In this document: positions 39,784-48,303 of the stretch, one piece after another
Position numbering within the stretch: the first letter of the stretch is position 1
How the letters are laid out: each line of letters starts with the position of its first letter
Assembly: GCA_023957235.1 (NCBI GenBank)
Contig: JAMLHI010000004.1
Coordinates: 201,422-265,421 of the forward strand
DNA length: 64,000 nucleotides
DNA from: Chitinophagales bacterium
Lineage (GTDB): Bacteria > Bacteroidota > Bacteroidia > Chitinophagales > JADIYW01
Direction: 5' to 3'
Made by a program: the position numbers and the translations under genes
Notes under the pieces: model-generated
What the model was told of the DNA's origin: nothing
The model's database searches: none
The model's input: the letters and a program-made list of their open reading frames with translations, nothing else

Positions 39784-41118
39784 ATGAAATATAAATCGCA
39801 AAAAGTTGCTTATTGGTTCTTTGCATTATGTATGCTTTTGCTCATTTTGCAATTGACCTATGGTTTTATTATGGGCTTTGCACGCATTGGAATGGATGGT
39901 CTGCATGATTTTATTCCTTTCAATACTGCGCGTGCTGTACATACCAACTTGCTTGTAGTATGGTTGTTGGCAGGTTTTATGGGAGCAGCATATTATATTA
40001 TTCCAGAGGAAGCTCAACGAGAGTTGGTCAGTGTTAAACTAGCTTATGTTCAATTGATTTCTTTGGCTATAGTTGGAGTTATAGCAGTCGTAGGTTATCA
40101 TTTCAACCATTGGGAAGGTAGAAAATTTTTAGAGATTCCTAGAGAATTAGATTATTTGGTAGTCGTGAATGTACTGTTATTCCTAGGTTTGATTTTGGCT
40201 ACTTTGTTTACCGGCAAACGGCGGACTACAACTGCTTTGGTGTTGACAATGGGCTTGCTATTTGCTGCCTTGTTATATCTGCCAGGCATGATATGGTTTG
40301 ATAGCCAAGTGACCGACTCATTCTTTCGTTGGTGGGTTGTTCATCTTTGGGTAGAAGGTGTCTGGGAATTAATCATGGGAGGGATATTAGCATATCTATT
40401 GATAAAATTGACTGGGGTTGACCGTGAGGTGATAGAAAAATGGTTGTATGTCATTGTTGGTTTGACTTTCTTATCAGGAATTTTAGGTACAGGTCATCAT
40501 TACTATTATATTGGTGTGAATAAAATTTGGTTGATAGTAGGAGGTGTTTTCTCTGCTCTTGAACCATTGGCTTTCTTAGCTATGGCATTGTTTGCCATGT
40601 ATATGTATCGAAAAGGTGAAAAATCTCATCCTAATAAAATTGCCTTATTCTGGACAATTGGTTCTTCTGTTGTTTCTTTCATTGGTGCTGGACTATTAGG
40701 GTTTGCACATACTTTGCCTCAAACTAATATTTATACTCATGGTACATTAGTGACTGCAATGCATGGGCACTATGCCTTCTGGGGAGCTTATGCTATGATT
40801 GTTTTAGCGATTATCAGTTATGCTGTGCCAAACATGACTGGCAGAAAAAGATACAATAATTCGGCAGGGCATTTGGCATTTTGGTTGTCCAATATTGGCA
40901 TGTTGGGGATGACAGTTGCCTTTGGTGTAGCAGGTGTAGCTCAGGTATATTTAGAGCGTAAGATGAAACTGGATTTTATGGATGTTCAGAATGAAATCAG
41001 TATTCATTTTGTTGTATTGATTTTGTGTGCAACAATGTTCACTTCTGGAATTTTGATGTATATAGTTGAGTTCCTAAAATATGGCAAGCCTACAGATGAA
41101 GCTTTAGAAACTGCATAA
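39784..41118 (+). CDS. norB: nitric oxide reductase subunit B (haem-copper-like NO reductase)
   Basis: The catalytic subunit of cNOR, 444 aa with 12 membrane helices; it reduces 2 NO to N2O. Residues expected for the haem and non-haem iron sites are visible: HTNLLVVWLLAGF (haem b His), WWVVHLWVEGVWE (FeB His and the cNOR glutamate four residues later), GTGHHYYYIG (the two FeB His), and HGHYAFWGAY (haem b3 and b His). No N-terminal quinol-oxidase-like extension is present, so it is cNOR and not qNOR, in line with the adjacent norC. Confidence 0.96.
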   Translation: MKYKSQKVAYWFFALCMLLLILQLTYGFIMGFARIGMDGLHDFIPFNTARAVHTNLLVVWLLAGFMGAAYYIIPEEAQRELVSVKLAYVQLISLAIVGVIAVVGYHFNHWEGRKFLEIPRELDYLVVVNVLLFLGLILATLFTGKRRTTTALVLTMGLLFAALLYLPGMIWFDSQVTDSFFRWWVVHLWVEGVWELIMGGILAYLLIKLTGVDREVIEKWLYVIVGLTFLSGILGTGHHYYYIGVNKIWLIVGGVFSALEPLAFLAMALFAMYMYRKGEKSHPNKIALFWTIGSSVVSFIGAGLLGFAHTLPQTNIYTHGTLVTAMHGHYAFWGAYAMIVLAIISYAVPNMTGRKRYNNSAGHLAFWLSNIGMLGMTVAFGVAGVAQVYLERKMKLDFMDVQNEISIHFVVLILCATMFTSGILMYIVEFLKYGKPTDEALETA

Positions 41119-41138
41119 TATTAATAATTGGTTCGAAT

Positions 41139-41181
41139 GGGAAAGGCAGTATAGGAATTGTATGATGCCTTTCCCTTTTTT
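41139..41181 (+). terminator. terminator/attenuator between norB and norQ
   Basis: A perfect 10-bp outer stem (GGGAAAGGCA with TGCCTTTCCC) encloses a 17-base loop and is followed by TTTTTT. It lies in the 70-base gap before norQ. As the only obvious promoter is upstream of norC, it probably lets through only part of the transcription to norQDEF. Confidence 0.88.
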
Positions 41182-41188
41182 AACTTAA

Positions 41189-41983
41189 ATGAAGAAAATG
41201 TTGATAGTAGAAAAAAATATTTATTATAAAGCAATTGGCTCAGAATTGCAAGTGTTTAAACATGTTGCTGAATTGAAATTGCCTTTATTACTCAAAGGAC
41301 CTACAGGAACTGGTAAAACGCGTTTTATTGAGTTTATGGCCAATGAATTGAATCGTCAATTAATTACCATCAACTGTAATGAAGAAACATCATCTACAGA
41401 TTTAATAGGTAGGTATATTATCAAAGGTTCAGAGTCGGTATGGATAGATGGCCCTTTGTCTATTGCTGTGAAAAATGGCTATATTTTATATCTAGATGAA
41501 ATTGCTGAGGCTCGACCGGATGTGATTGTAGCTATTCACTCTTTGACAGATCATAGAAGAGAATTATTTATAGATAAATTAGGTGAAACAATAATGGCGC
41601 ATCCAGATTTCTTATTGGTCGCCTCATTTAATCCTGGTTATCAAAAAGGTTTTAAAGAGTTAAAGCCTTCAACAAGACAGCGGTTTGTGGCGTTGACTTT
41701 TAATTATCCAAAAGCAAATGATGAAATAGAAATATTAGTACAAGAGACTGGTATTGAGAAGGATATCGCCAAAAAATTAGTCAATATCGCCTCGAAAATT
41801 AGAAATCTGACTGAATTAGGTCTTGCAGAAACAGTATCTACACGTTTGTTGGTAGATGCCGCTAAATTGATTTTTAATGGCTTACCCAAGAGACTTGCTG
41901 TACATGTTGCTATCGTTGAACCTTTGACGGATGAAGAAGAGACTCTGCAAGCTTTGAAAGATTTGTGTGATTTGATGATATAG
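41189..41983 (+). CDS. norQ: NorQ/CbbQ-type MoxR AAA+ ATPase
   Basis: A 264-aa AAA+ protein required with NorD to insert or activate the non-haem iron of NO reductase. Walker A is GPTGTGKTRF near 38-47. The Walker B segment is LYLDEIAEARPDV. The CbbQ/NorQ family stretch SLTDHRRELFIDKLGE is followed by FLLVASFNPGYQKGFKELKPSTRQRF, visible in parts as ASFNPGYQ and KPSTRQRF. It lies between norB and norD, 12 bases before norD. Confidence 0.94.
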   Translation: MKKMLIVEKNIYYKAIGSELQVFKHVAELKLPLLLKGPTGTGKTRFIEFMANELNRQLITINCNEETSSTDLIGRYIIKGSESVWIDGPLSIAVKNGYILYLDEIAEARPDVIVAIHSLTDHRRELFIDKLGETIMAHPDFLLVASFNPGYQKGFKELKPSTRQRFVALTFNYPKANDEIEILVQETGIEKDIAKKLVNIASKIRNLTELGLAETVSTRLLVDAAKLIFNGLPKRLAVHVAIVEPLTDEEETLQALKDLCDLMI

Positions 41984-41995
41984 GAATATGTAATT

Positions 41996-43759
41996 ATGGA
42001 CTTGGAGTTAGATGAAATATTATTCTCTAAAACACTCAAATTTCTAAAGTGGAGAAGGAAGAATGATTCAGAGATTGTCGCACGAAAGGTAGTGTTAAAT
42101 GATATTAAACCTCGTTTGACATTGATAGCTAGAGCTTTGTGTGCAAGTCCTATTGAGATTTATCCTGCAGAAAGAGAAGGTGGATATAAAGATGATAATT
42201 TTTTTCTGCCTACCAAGTGCTTTCTTTTTAGTACTAAAGAAGAGAATTTTCAATACTATATTTTTAGAATCTTCTATTTAAGTATTCAGAAACAGATGGA
42301 TTTGAATGGTCATCATGATGATTTGTCTTCAGTTGACTATTATCAAAAGGCAATAGATACAGCTCCAAAGATTTTGAAAGTATTGTTTGAAGAGTATCCT
42401 CAAATGCAGGATTGGTATGATCACCTTTTATTGCAATTGCCTAAAGATAAGAAATCTCAAGGATGGGAAGTGAGTTGGCTTTATGGCAAATGGATGAAAA
42501 ATTCATCTCCTGAAGAGCTGGAAAGCCTAAAGAATTTGGATGACAATAGGGCTGGAGTTTTTAATAAGGTAGAAGCTAAGACTTCTTTAAATGCTAGAGC
42601 AGTTGAAGAAATAGAATCTTTAATCATTGACAAAAAGCAGCAAGAAGATTATGTCATGTTGCATAATTTTGAGAAAATCGAATCTGCCGAAGAGTTTAAT
42701 GGCAATTGGAGGGATTTTGATGGTACAGATGATTTAGAAGAGCACCAAGATGCATTGGAAGAAATGAATATGAAATATACTGTCAGGGTGGACGATACTG
42801 TTCATTCTGTGTATCAGGCTGATTTTGTTGAAAATACATCTATTGCTGAGAGTGCTGAGGTAGATGAAAAGGGATTTCATCTCAAGTATGACGAATGGGA
42901 TTATAAGAAGAATAAATATCTCGTTGATTTTTGTAAAATTTATCCCAAAACACAAGTAAAATCTGACGCTATTTATTATAAGAACACTATTACTCGATAT
43001 AAATCCACTTTAAATCATCTTCGTAAGATGTTGGCAAATGTTAACAACCGCCAACTTCAAGTAAAAAGGCAGATACAAGGAGAGCATTTTGATTTGGACG
43101 CATTGACTGACTTATTAGTTGATGTTCATTCTAAAATTTCTCCTGATGAAAGGGTCTATATTACTAAGAGAAAGAAGGAAAAAGATATTGCCATTTTATT
43201 ACTTTTAGATTTAAGTCTTTCTAGTGATGGATATGCAGCTGGAAGAAGGGTGATTGATGTCGAAAAAGAAGTGTCCATATTATTTGGAGAAATTCTCAAT
43301 GAGTATAATATAGATTTTGCTATAGATGGATTCTATTCAAAAACTCGTCATCATACTTCTTATCTCACTATGAAGGAATTTAATGATGATTGGAATTCTG
43401 CAAAATTAAAAATCGGGGCGGTAGAACCTAGTGGATATACAAGAATCGGTGCTGCACTTCGTCATGGAGGAGTACGTCTAGATAAAATTTCTTCTCAAAA
43501 TAAATGGATTATATTACTTTCTGATGGCAAACCCAATGACTATGATAAATATGAAGGGCAACATGGATTGCATGATGTCAAACAAGCATTGAGAGAGTTG
43601 AATAAGCGTCAGATAAATTCTTATGCACTAGCCATTGAATCTCAAGCCAAATATTATTTACCCCAAATGTTTGGGCTGAATCATTATCAAATTCTCTCTT
43701 CTACAGAGTCATTATTGCAATCTTTGACAAAATTATATGACAAAATAAAAAATCAATAA
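41996..43759 (+). CDS. norD: NorD-type von Willebrand factor A protein
   Basis: The protein has 587 aa. The C-terminal vWA domain (from about 395) has an intact MIDAS motif DLSLS in LLLDLSLSSDG, and the NorD signature LSDGKPNDYDKYEG. The rest of the chain is less conserved and helical, with an acidic middle. NorD works with the NorQ ATPase ring to mature NO reductase. Its stop codon is directly followed by the start of norE. Confidence 0.93.
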   Translation: MDLELDEILFSKTLKFLKWRRKNDSEIVARKVVLNDIKPRLTLIARALCASPIEIYPAEREGGYKDDNFFLPTKCFLFSTKEENFQYYIFRIFYLSIQKQMDLNGHHDDLSSVDYYQKAIDTAPKILKVLFEEYPQMQDWYDHLLLQLPKDKKSQGWEVSWLYGKWMKNSSPEELESLKNLDDNRAGVFNKVEAKTSLNARAVEEIESLIIDKKQQEDYVMLHNFEKIESAEEFNGNWRDFDGTDDLEEHQDALEEMNMKYTVRVDDTVHSVYQADFVENTSIAESAEVDEKGFHLKYDEWDYKKNKYLVDFCKIYPKTQVKSDAIYYKNTITRYKSTLNHLRKMLANVNNRQLQVKRQIQGEHFDLDALTDLLVDVHSKISPDERVYITKRKKEKDIAILLLLDLSLSSDGYAAGRRVIDVEKEVSILFGEILNEYNIDFAIDGFYSKTRHHTSYLTMKEFNDDWNSAKLKIGAVEPSGYTRIGAALRHGGVRLDKISSQNKWIILLSDGKPNDYDKYEGQHGLHDVKQALRELNKRQINSYALAIESQAKYYLPQMFGLNHYQILSSTESLLQSLTKLYDKIKNQ

Positions 43760-44329
43760 ATGTCTGTAAATAAAAATATTGCATATCCTCCGGGAGGAGT
43801 GCTAATGTGGATCATCATTTACCTCGAGTTAGCAACATTTGGGATGGCTATGGCTGCTTTGGCATTTTATGGTGCCGCAGATAGGATCAATTATCATCAA
43901 GATAGTTTGATGCTCAATAAACTATTGGGAACGATCAATACTCTCTTTCTCTTGAGTGGAGGTTTTTTTGCTGCTTATGGTGTTCAAACTTTTAAAAAGA
44001 ATCAATTTGAGTTATCCGCTAGATATTTATTAGGATCTATTTTTACTGGGTTAGGCTTTTTATTATTGAAAATATTTGAGTATCAGCAGAAGTTAGCTAG
44101 TGGTTTAGATATGAACTATAGCCCATTTTTTATGAATTATTGGCTGCTGACTGGATTTCATTGGATTCATGTGCTAGTAGGTGTTGTCATATTGATTTTT
44201 ATCAGGAGGACGATTGTTAAAAATCAGCAGTCCGCCTCTTTAGAAGATATTGAAGCAGGAGTCGCTTTTTGGCACATGTGTGATTTGATATGGTTGTTAT
44301 TGTTTCCTTTACTCTATTTTCTTTTTTAA
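43760..44329 (+). CDS. norE: NorE-like protein (cytochrome c oxidase subunit III family)
   Basis: A 189-aa membrane protein with five hydrophobic segments. Family features are GGVLMWIIIYLELATFGMAM near the start, LSGGFFAAYGVQ, and GFHWIHVLVGVVIL with the conserved His pair. In Paracoccus-type norCBQDEF clusters NorE is an accessory protein of the cox III family that helps NO reductase activity. The start ATG follows the norD stop without a gap. Confidence 0.88.
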   Translation: MSVNKNIAYPPGGVLMWIIIYLELATFGMAMAALAFYGAADRINYHQDSLMLNKLLGTINTLFLLSGGFFAAYGVQTFKKNQFELSARYLLGSIFTGLGFLLLKIFEYQQKLASGLDMNYSPFFMNYWLLTGFHWIHVLVGVVILIFIRRTIVKNQQSASLEDIEAGVAFWHMCDLIWLLLFPLLYFLF

Positions 44330-44332
44330 GTG

Positions 44333-44572
44333 ATGAAAAATTCTCTTTTATATACGTTTTTGATATTGATAATATTAACCATATTGTCGGCTTCTTTATC
44401 TCATTTTCAATTGGCAAAAACGGGAGTGATTGTAATTGTAATTTTTGCAATAATCAAGTTTCTACTTGTAGGTTTTCAGTTTCTTGAACTTCAATTAGCA
44501 CATAAGTTCTGGAAGGTATTATTCGTGATTTACAGTTGTCTGATGGCAGCAGTTTTTATTATTTTACTGTAA
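44333..44572 (+). CDS. norF: NorF-like small membrane protein (cox IV-like)
   Basis: A 79-aa protein with three hydrophobic segments (LLYTFLILIILTILSASLSH, TGVIVIVIFAIIKFLLVGFQ, FWKVLFVIYSCLMAAVFIIL). The size, three-helix layout and FLLVGFQFLELQLAHKFWK segment match the cytochrome c oxidase subunit IV / NorF family. It is the last gene of the cluster, 3 bases after norE. A GTG directly upstream of the ATG could also serve as start. Confidence 0.8.
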   Translation: MKNSLLYTFLILIILTILSASLSHFQLAKTGVIVIVIFAIIKFLLVGFQFLELQLAHKFWKVLFVIYSCLMAAVFIILL

Positions 44573-44664
44573 TTGAGAAGTGCTCTTTTCTCGAATAATT
44601 TTGATTAAAAGTGAGTTGATATCTTTTAGGAATAGGATTGATATTCTCATTTTAAAATGAGTTT

Positions 44665-45225
44665 CTATACATTAGGAAACTTCATTTTATAGCTTACATC
44701 AACATCTCCCTTCATGATTTTTTGCAATTTCTTTTGAATCATTTTTCTTTTAAGTGGAGCTAATTTTTCTGTAAAAAGGATACCTTCGATATGATCGTAT
44801 TCATGTTGGATGACCCTAGCATTGATATCGTCATAAGATTCTTCCTTCCACTCAAAGTTTTCATCTTGATATTTTATTTTTAAATTGGCTTTTCTGTACA
44901 CATCACCTCGAACACCTGGAATACTGAGGCAACCTTCTTCATATTTCCATTCTTCACCTGACTCATGAATGATTGTAGGATTGATAAAAACCTTCTTTAT
45001 TCCTTTCAACTTAGGGTTGTCTTTAGATTCCATTTGTACTGAGTCCACTATGAATAAGCGGATAGATAAACCAATTTGTGGTGCAGCCAATCCAATACCA
45101 CTGGCTTTATACATGGTTTCATACATATTGTCAATAAGCTGCTTTAAGTCTTGATATTCGGAGTGGATTTCTTTTCCTTTTCGTTTCAATACATTGTCGC
45201 CGTATGCTACTATTGGTAATATCAT
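44665..45225 (-). CDS. def: peptide deformylase
   Basis: A 186-aa iron-dependent enzyme that removes the formyl group from the N-terminal Met of new proteins. All three motifs are present: GIGLAAPQIG near 43-52, EGCLSIPG near 104-111 and HEYDH near 146-150. The gene overlaps ruvX by 4 bases (ATGA), so the two are translated from one message. It converges on norF; a perfect 16-base palindrome CTCATTTTAAAATGAG lies at 44646-44661 between them. Confidence 0.97.
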   Translation of the reverse strand: MILPIVAYGDNVLKRKGKEIHSEYQDLKQLIDNMYETMYKASGIGLAAPQIGLSIRLFIVDSVQMESKDNPKLKGIKKVFINPTIIHESGEEWKYEEGCLSIPGVRGDVYRKANLKIKYQDENFEWKEESYDDINARVIQHEYDHIEGILFTEKLAPLKRKMIQKKLQKIMKGDVDVSYKMKFPNV

Positions 45226-45638
45226 GATGTGTATGATTCTAAATAATTTTGTAATAAGATGGTTGCACTGACTGTGTCAACAAGTGCTTTATTTTGTCTA
45301 TCCTTCTTCTTTAGGCCACTCTGAATGATAGTCTGCTGGGCAATTTTACTCGTAAATCTTTCATCGACCAAAACAACAGGAATTTCAGGAAACCATTCTT
45401 TGAGTACTTTTTGAAATTGGTAAATCATTTCAGTGGTTTCGCTTATCTCGTTGTTTAATCGCTTGGGTTCTCCTAAAATAATTTTAATTATTTTCTCTTT
45501 GATAATCAATGGCTTTAGCGTGGTTTCTAGTTGGTGGGTGTCCATTGTACCATGTCCAAAGGCAAAAATTTTCATATCATCACTTAGAGCAAGTCCTGTA
45601 CGCTTTTTTCCATAGTCTATTGCCAAAATCTTGCTCAT
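45222..45638 (-). CDS. ruvX: YqgF/RuvX-family RNase H-fold nuclease
   Basis: A 138-aa RNase H-fold protein. The start ILAIDYGKKRTGLALSD holds the first catalytic Asp. ILGEPKRLN and VLVDERFTSKIA follow, and the C-terminal KALVDTVSATILLQNYLE holds the last acidic residue. The family (YqgF, also annotated as Holliday junction resolvase-like) acts in pre-16S rRNA 5' processing. It lies upstream of def in the same unit. Confidence 0.92.
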   Translation of the reverse strand: MSKILAIDYGKKRTGLALSDDMKIFAFGHGTMDTHQLETTLKPLIIKEKIIKIILGEPKRLNNEISETTEMIYQFQKVLKEWFPEIPVVLVDERFTSKIAQQTIIQSGLKKKDRQNKALVDTVSATILLQNYLESYTS

Positions 45639-45646
45639 AACAAAAT

Positions 45647-46162
45647 CTATTTTTTAGGATTGACTTTTACTGAGAAAAAAAGCTCTGTTGTATTAGGTTG
45701 TGTATTCGCAACGACGGTTACAGTTTTGGTATTTGAACCCAGACGGCCTTCAGAGTCAAATTCTATGGCAATATTTCCATTCTCTCCAGGGGCTATTGCT
45801 TGTTTAGGATAATCTGCTACTGTGCAACCGCAACTTCCATGTGCAGACTGTATAATTAAAGGTAAATTTCCTGTGTTTTTAAACTCAAAAGCGTGTTTTA
45901 CTTTTGTCCCTTCAATGACTTCACCCAAATCTACTTTAGGTTCTGAATAGGTGATTCTTGTTTTGGGAGTGCTATCAAGTTCATTTTCAATTCCTTTTAC
46001 TAGACTATAAGAATTACCTGCTTCATCTGTAACAACATCACTCATATCTTCGCCTGTAACCTCTTTAATGATATCTGTTTTTTGACTGAGTTTATCATCT
46101 TGTTGACATGAAGTCCAGGAGATGATGGAGAAAAGTAAAAGGAAAGTGTATCTGATTTTCAT
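45647..46162 (-). CDS. DUF1573 lipoprotein
   Basis: The protein has 171 aa from the ATG at 46162. A signal peptide ends in a lipobox-like WTSC, followed by QQDDKLSQK. The DUF1573 (Ig-like, MSP/ASPM-like) domain shows DLGEVIEGTKVKHAFEFKNTG and the family motif HGSCGCTVADYPKQAIAPGE. Such proteins are abundant in Bacteroidota and stay anchored in the envelope; the function is unknown. It is 9 bases upstream of ruvX on the same strand. Confidence 0.87.
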   Translation of the reverse strand: MKIRYTFLLLFSIISWTSCQQDDKLSQKTDIIKEVTGEDMSDVVTDEAGNSYSLVKGIENELDSTPKTRITYSEPKVDLGEVIEGTKVKHAFEFKNTGNLPLIIQSAHGSCGCTVADYPKQAIAPGENGNIAIEFDSEGRLGSNTKTVTVVANTQPNTTELFFSVKVNPKK

Positions 46163-46181
46163 AAAAAAACAATTTGCAATG

Positions 46182-46189
46182 CAAAAATA
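46182..46189 (-). promoter_or_regulatory. candidate -7 box for the DUF1573-ruvX-def unit
   Basis: The minus strand reads TATTTTTG, a TAnnTTTG match, 19 bases upstream of the DUF1573 start. A TTTA lies roughly where -33 is expected. This is weak support in AT-rich DNA. Confidence 0.4.
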
Positions 46190-46315
46190 CAACTATTGAA
46201 CCTTTAAACCATATATATTGACTATAAATTGAAAGTTGCTGTTTTGTTCATGTTGTTATATCTAGCATTTTGGGGTGTAATGGCCAAAAATTAGGCACTC
46301 ATTTTTTCGATATTT

Positions 46316-46357
46316 TGATAACAAAAAGAGGCTGTACAAGTGACGTACAACCTCTTT
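46316..46357 (-). terminator. terminator after the unknown exported-protein gene
   Basis: The stem AAAGAGG-c-TGTAC pairs with GTACA-a-CCTCTTT (12 pairs, one mismatch, 7-base loop). On the minus strand it runs into TTTTTGTT, 22 bases after the stop at 46379. Confidence 0.9.
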
Positions 46358-46378
46358 GTAAGATGTATATTGATATTT

Positions 46379-48217
46379 TTACTTGGAAATATCCATCCTA
46401 GAAAGCAAGAGCTTATCGCCTTTGCCAGTTTCAGATAGATAAACAATATATTGTCCTAATCTCAAAACATTGTTAGATGGGAAAAGATAAAATTTCTTAT
46501 TTTCTGCTTCTCCTAATAATTTAAAATCAGAGATTGTTCCTTTATTTAGATCAATTGTGCCGTACTGTACACTATATAATGGTGTCCAAGTTGTGGTGGT
46601 TGTCTTTGAGAAGAAATCCAAATCTATATCTGTTTCTTTCTGGATAGAACGGCAGATATTAATCAGCCAATATAATTTGGACTTGTCTTGGGACTCTGTC
46701 ATGATTCCTGAAACTGGGAACATATCAGATGTTAAAGGTGATTGACTGAAAAATCCAGCAGTTTTCTTTTGATCTATAAAAATTCCATAATTATTTTTTA
46801 AGTTTCCTTGATGATCAAACTGAAATAGATAGACTCCTTTGTACAATTTTGTACCTGCTGGTTGTCCTACACCAAATGGTTTGCTTTTAGTGAGTTTAAA
46901 GTCCTGTCCATTAATTAAAATATCTCCATTGGCTGCAAAATATATTCCATAAGTAGAGAATTTTTTACCATCAAATTTGACTATATCTTTTTGATCGCTC
47001 GGCTTAACTGCTTTTGAGTTAAAATCACTGACGGGTGTTTCTTTTGCAAATTTCAATTGACCATTGCTTACCTCTCCAAGTGCAAATCCATTAAAATTCA
47101 AGGCATCTAACATATCATCAATGGCTTCTTGTGTAATGCCGTAGTCAGTATTGCCAGAGAAGGTATTGACCATGCTTTTTATTCCTCCAAACATTCCACC
47201 AGAAGCAGCACTAGAATTGGCAGCTGCTTTTTCTTCTTCGTCAGCAGATGTTGTAGCGATTAGCCCTGTTTTATATACTTGATTGATATATTTTGTAGTT
47301 GGGTCTTTAGTAATAGTAGGTCCATAGATAAATACAGAATTGTTCTTTTCGTATGCTTCTAAAATTCGCCACCCATTTGAAGGAGCTTCAAATTCTACTT
47401 TTTCTACTATTTTTCCTTCTGGTGTGATTCTGAAATAAATGTATTGAGTAGGTGAAATTTTTGCTTTTTTATCTATCCCTCCTTGAGGTGCAAATACAAC
47501 AATCCAGTCTCTAGGAAGGTCGTCATTACTTAAAGCATCATTCTCATCTCTTAATGGTTCTGCAAAGATAGGAGCGTATGGTGCTGGAAAGTCTATGGAT
47601 GTCATGACACTGATATTGACATTATTGTCACTTTTTAATAAATCATAGTGCAAATAAGAGCCTAAAATATCTTTTGGAGAATCTTGCCTTCCCCCGAATA
47701 CTAATATGGAACTATCTCTGTCCACTTCATAAGCTCCTCCACGGAAAAAATACTTTTCACCAGCATCGTTTCTTGGTTTTACTTTTTCTAACATCTTAAT
47801 GCTTTTGACATACTGTCCATACCACCAACGGTATTTATATGTAATCAACTTCTTGCGGAAGATTAACTTTCCAGCCATAGTTGTTGAAGCTGTCAAGGCA
47901 TTGGTTTGGTATGTGTCTCCTCTGAAATTGAACCATTTATATCTGGTTCTGACTTTTTCAATATCCCATTCATCTTTTACAGTATTGATAAGATCCATCT
48001 CTTTGTTGAAAGTATAAGTCTCAATCTTCACTTTTCGATCTGAAGAAGGAAGTACATAAATCATGTCAAAGGTCATGTCTTTCTCATTGACTTCGGTGCC
48101 TCCCAAATATCCGCGTTTGGCCTTACGAGAAATATCATAAGATTTCTCTAATACATCATTTTGTGCATAACAGTAGCTCGAAAAGGCTACTAGCAGTAAC
48201 ATTAAGATTGTTTTCAT
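46379..48217 (-). CDS. exported protein of unknown function
   Basis: The protein has 612 aa. A clear Sec signal peptide MKTILMLLLVAFSSYCYAQ is followed by a beta-rich chain with many YIYFRITPEG- and VFIYGPTI-like strands. A low-complexity segment (EEEKAAANSSAASGGMFGGIK) sits near 325-350, with a hydrophobic/Gly stretch. No catalytic motif, lipobox or T9SS tail is seen, so it is probably periplasmic or in the outer membrane fraction. I do not recognise a named family. It has its own terminator and no co-directional neighbour close by. Confidence 0.75.
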   Translation of the reverse strand: MKTILMLLLVAFSSYCYAQNDVLEKSYDISRKAKRGYLGGTEVNEKDMTFDMIYVLPSSDRKVKIETYTFNKEMDLINTVKDEWDIEKVRTRYKWFNFRGDTYQTNALTASTTMAGKLIFRKKLITYKYRWWYGQYVKSIKMLEKVKPRNDAGEKYFFRGGAYEVDRDSSILVFGGRQDSPKDILGSYLHYDLLKSDNNVNISVMTSIDFPAPYAPIFAEPLRDENDALSNDDLPRDWIVVFAPQGGIDKKAKISPTQYIYFRITPEGKIVEKVEFEAPSNGWRILEAYEKNNSVFIYGPTITKDPTTKYINQVYKTGLIATTSADEEEKAAANSSAASGGMFGGIKSMVNTFSGNTDYGITQEAIDDMLDALNFNGFALGEVSNGQLKFAKETPVSDFNSKAVKPSDQKDIVKFDGKKFSTYGIYFAANGDILINGQDFKLTKSKPFGVGQPAGTKLYKGVYLFQFDHQGNLKNNYGIFIDQKKTAGFFSQSPLTSDMFPVSGIMTESQDKSKLYWLINICRSIQKETDIDLDFFSKTTTTTWTPLYSVQYGTIDLNKGTISDFKLLGEAENKKFYLFPSNNVLRLGQYIVYLSETGKGDKLLLSRMDISK

Positions 48218-48303
48218 AGTGTTGTGTTGGTTGTTTATGTTACAAATGTGTAATTAAATAATGATAATGTAAATAGCTAATTGAAAATTTTTTAAAAAAT
48301 ATT

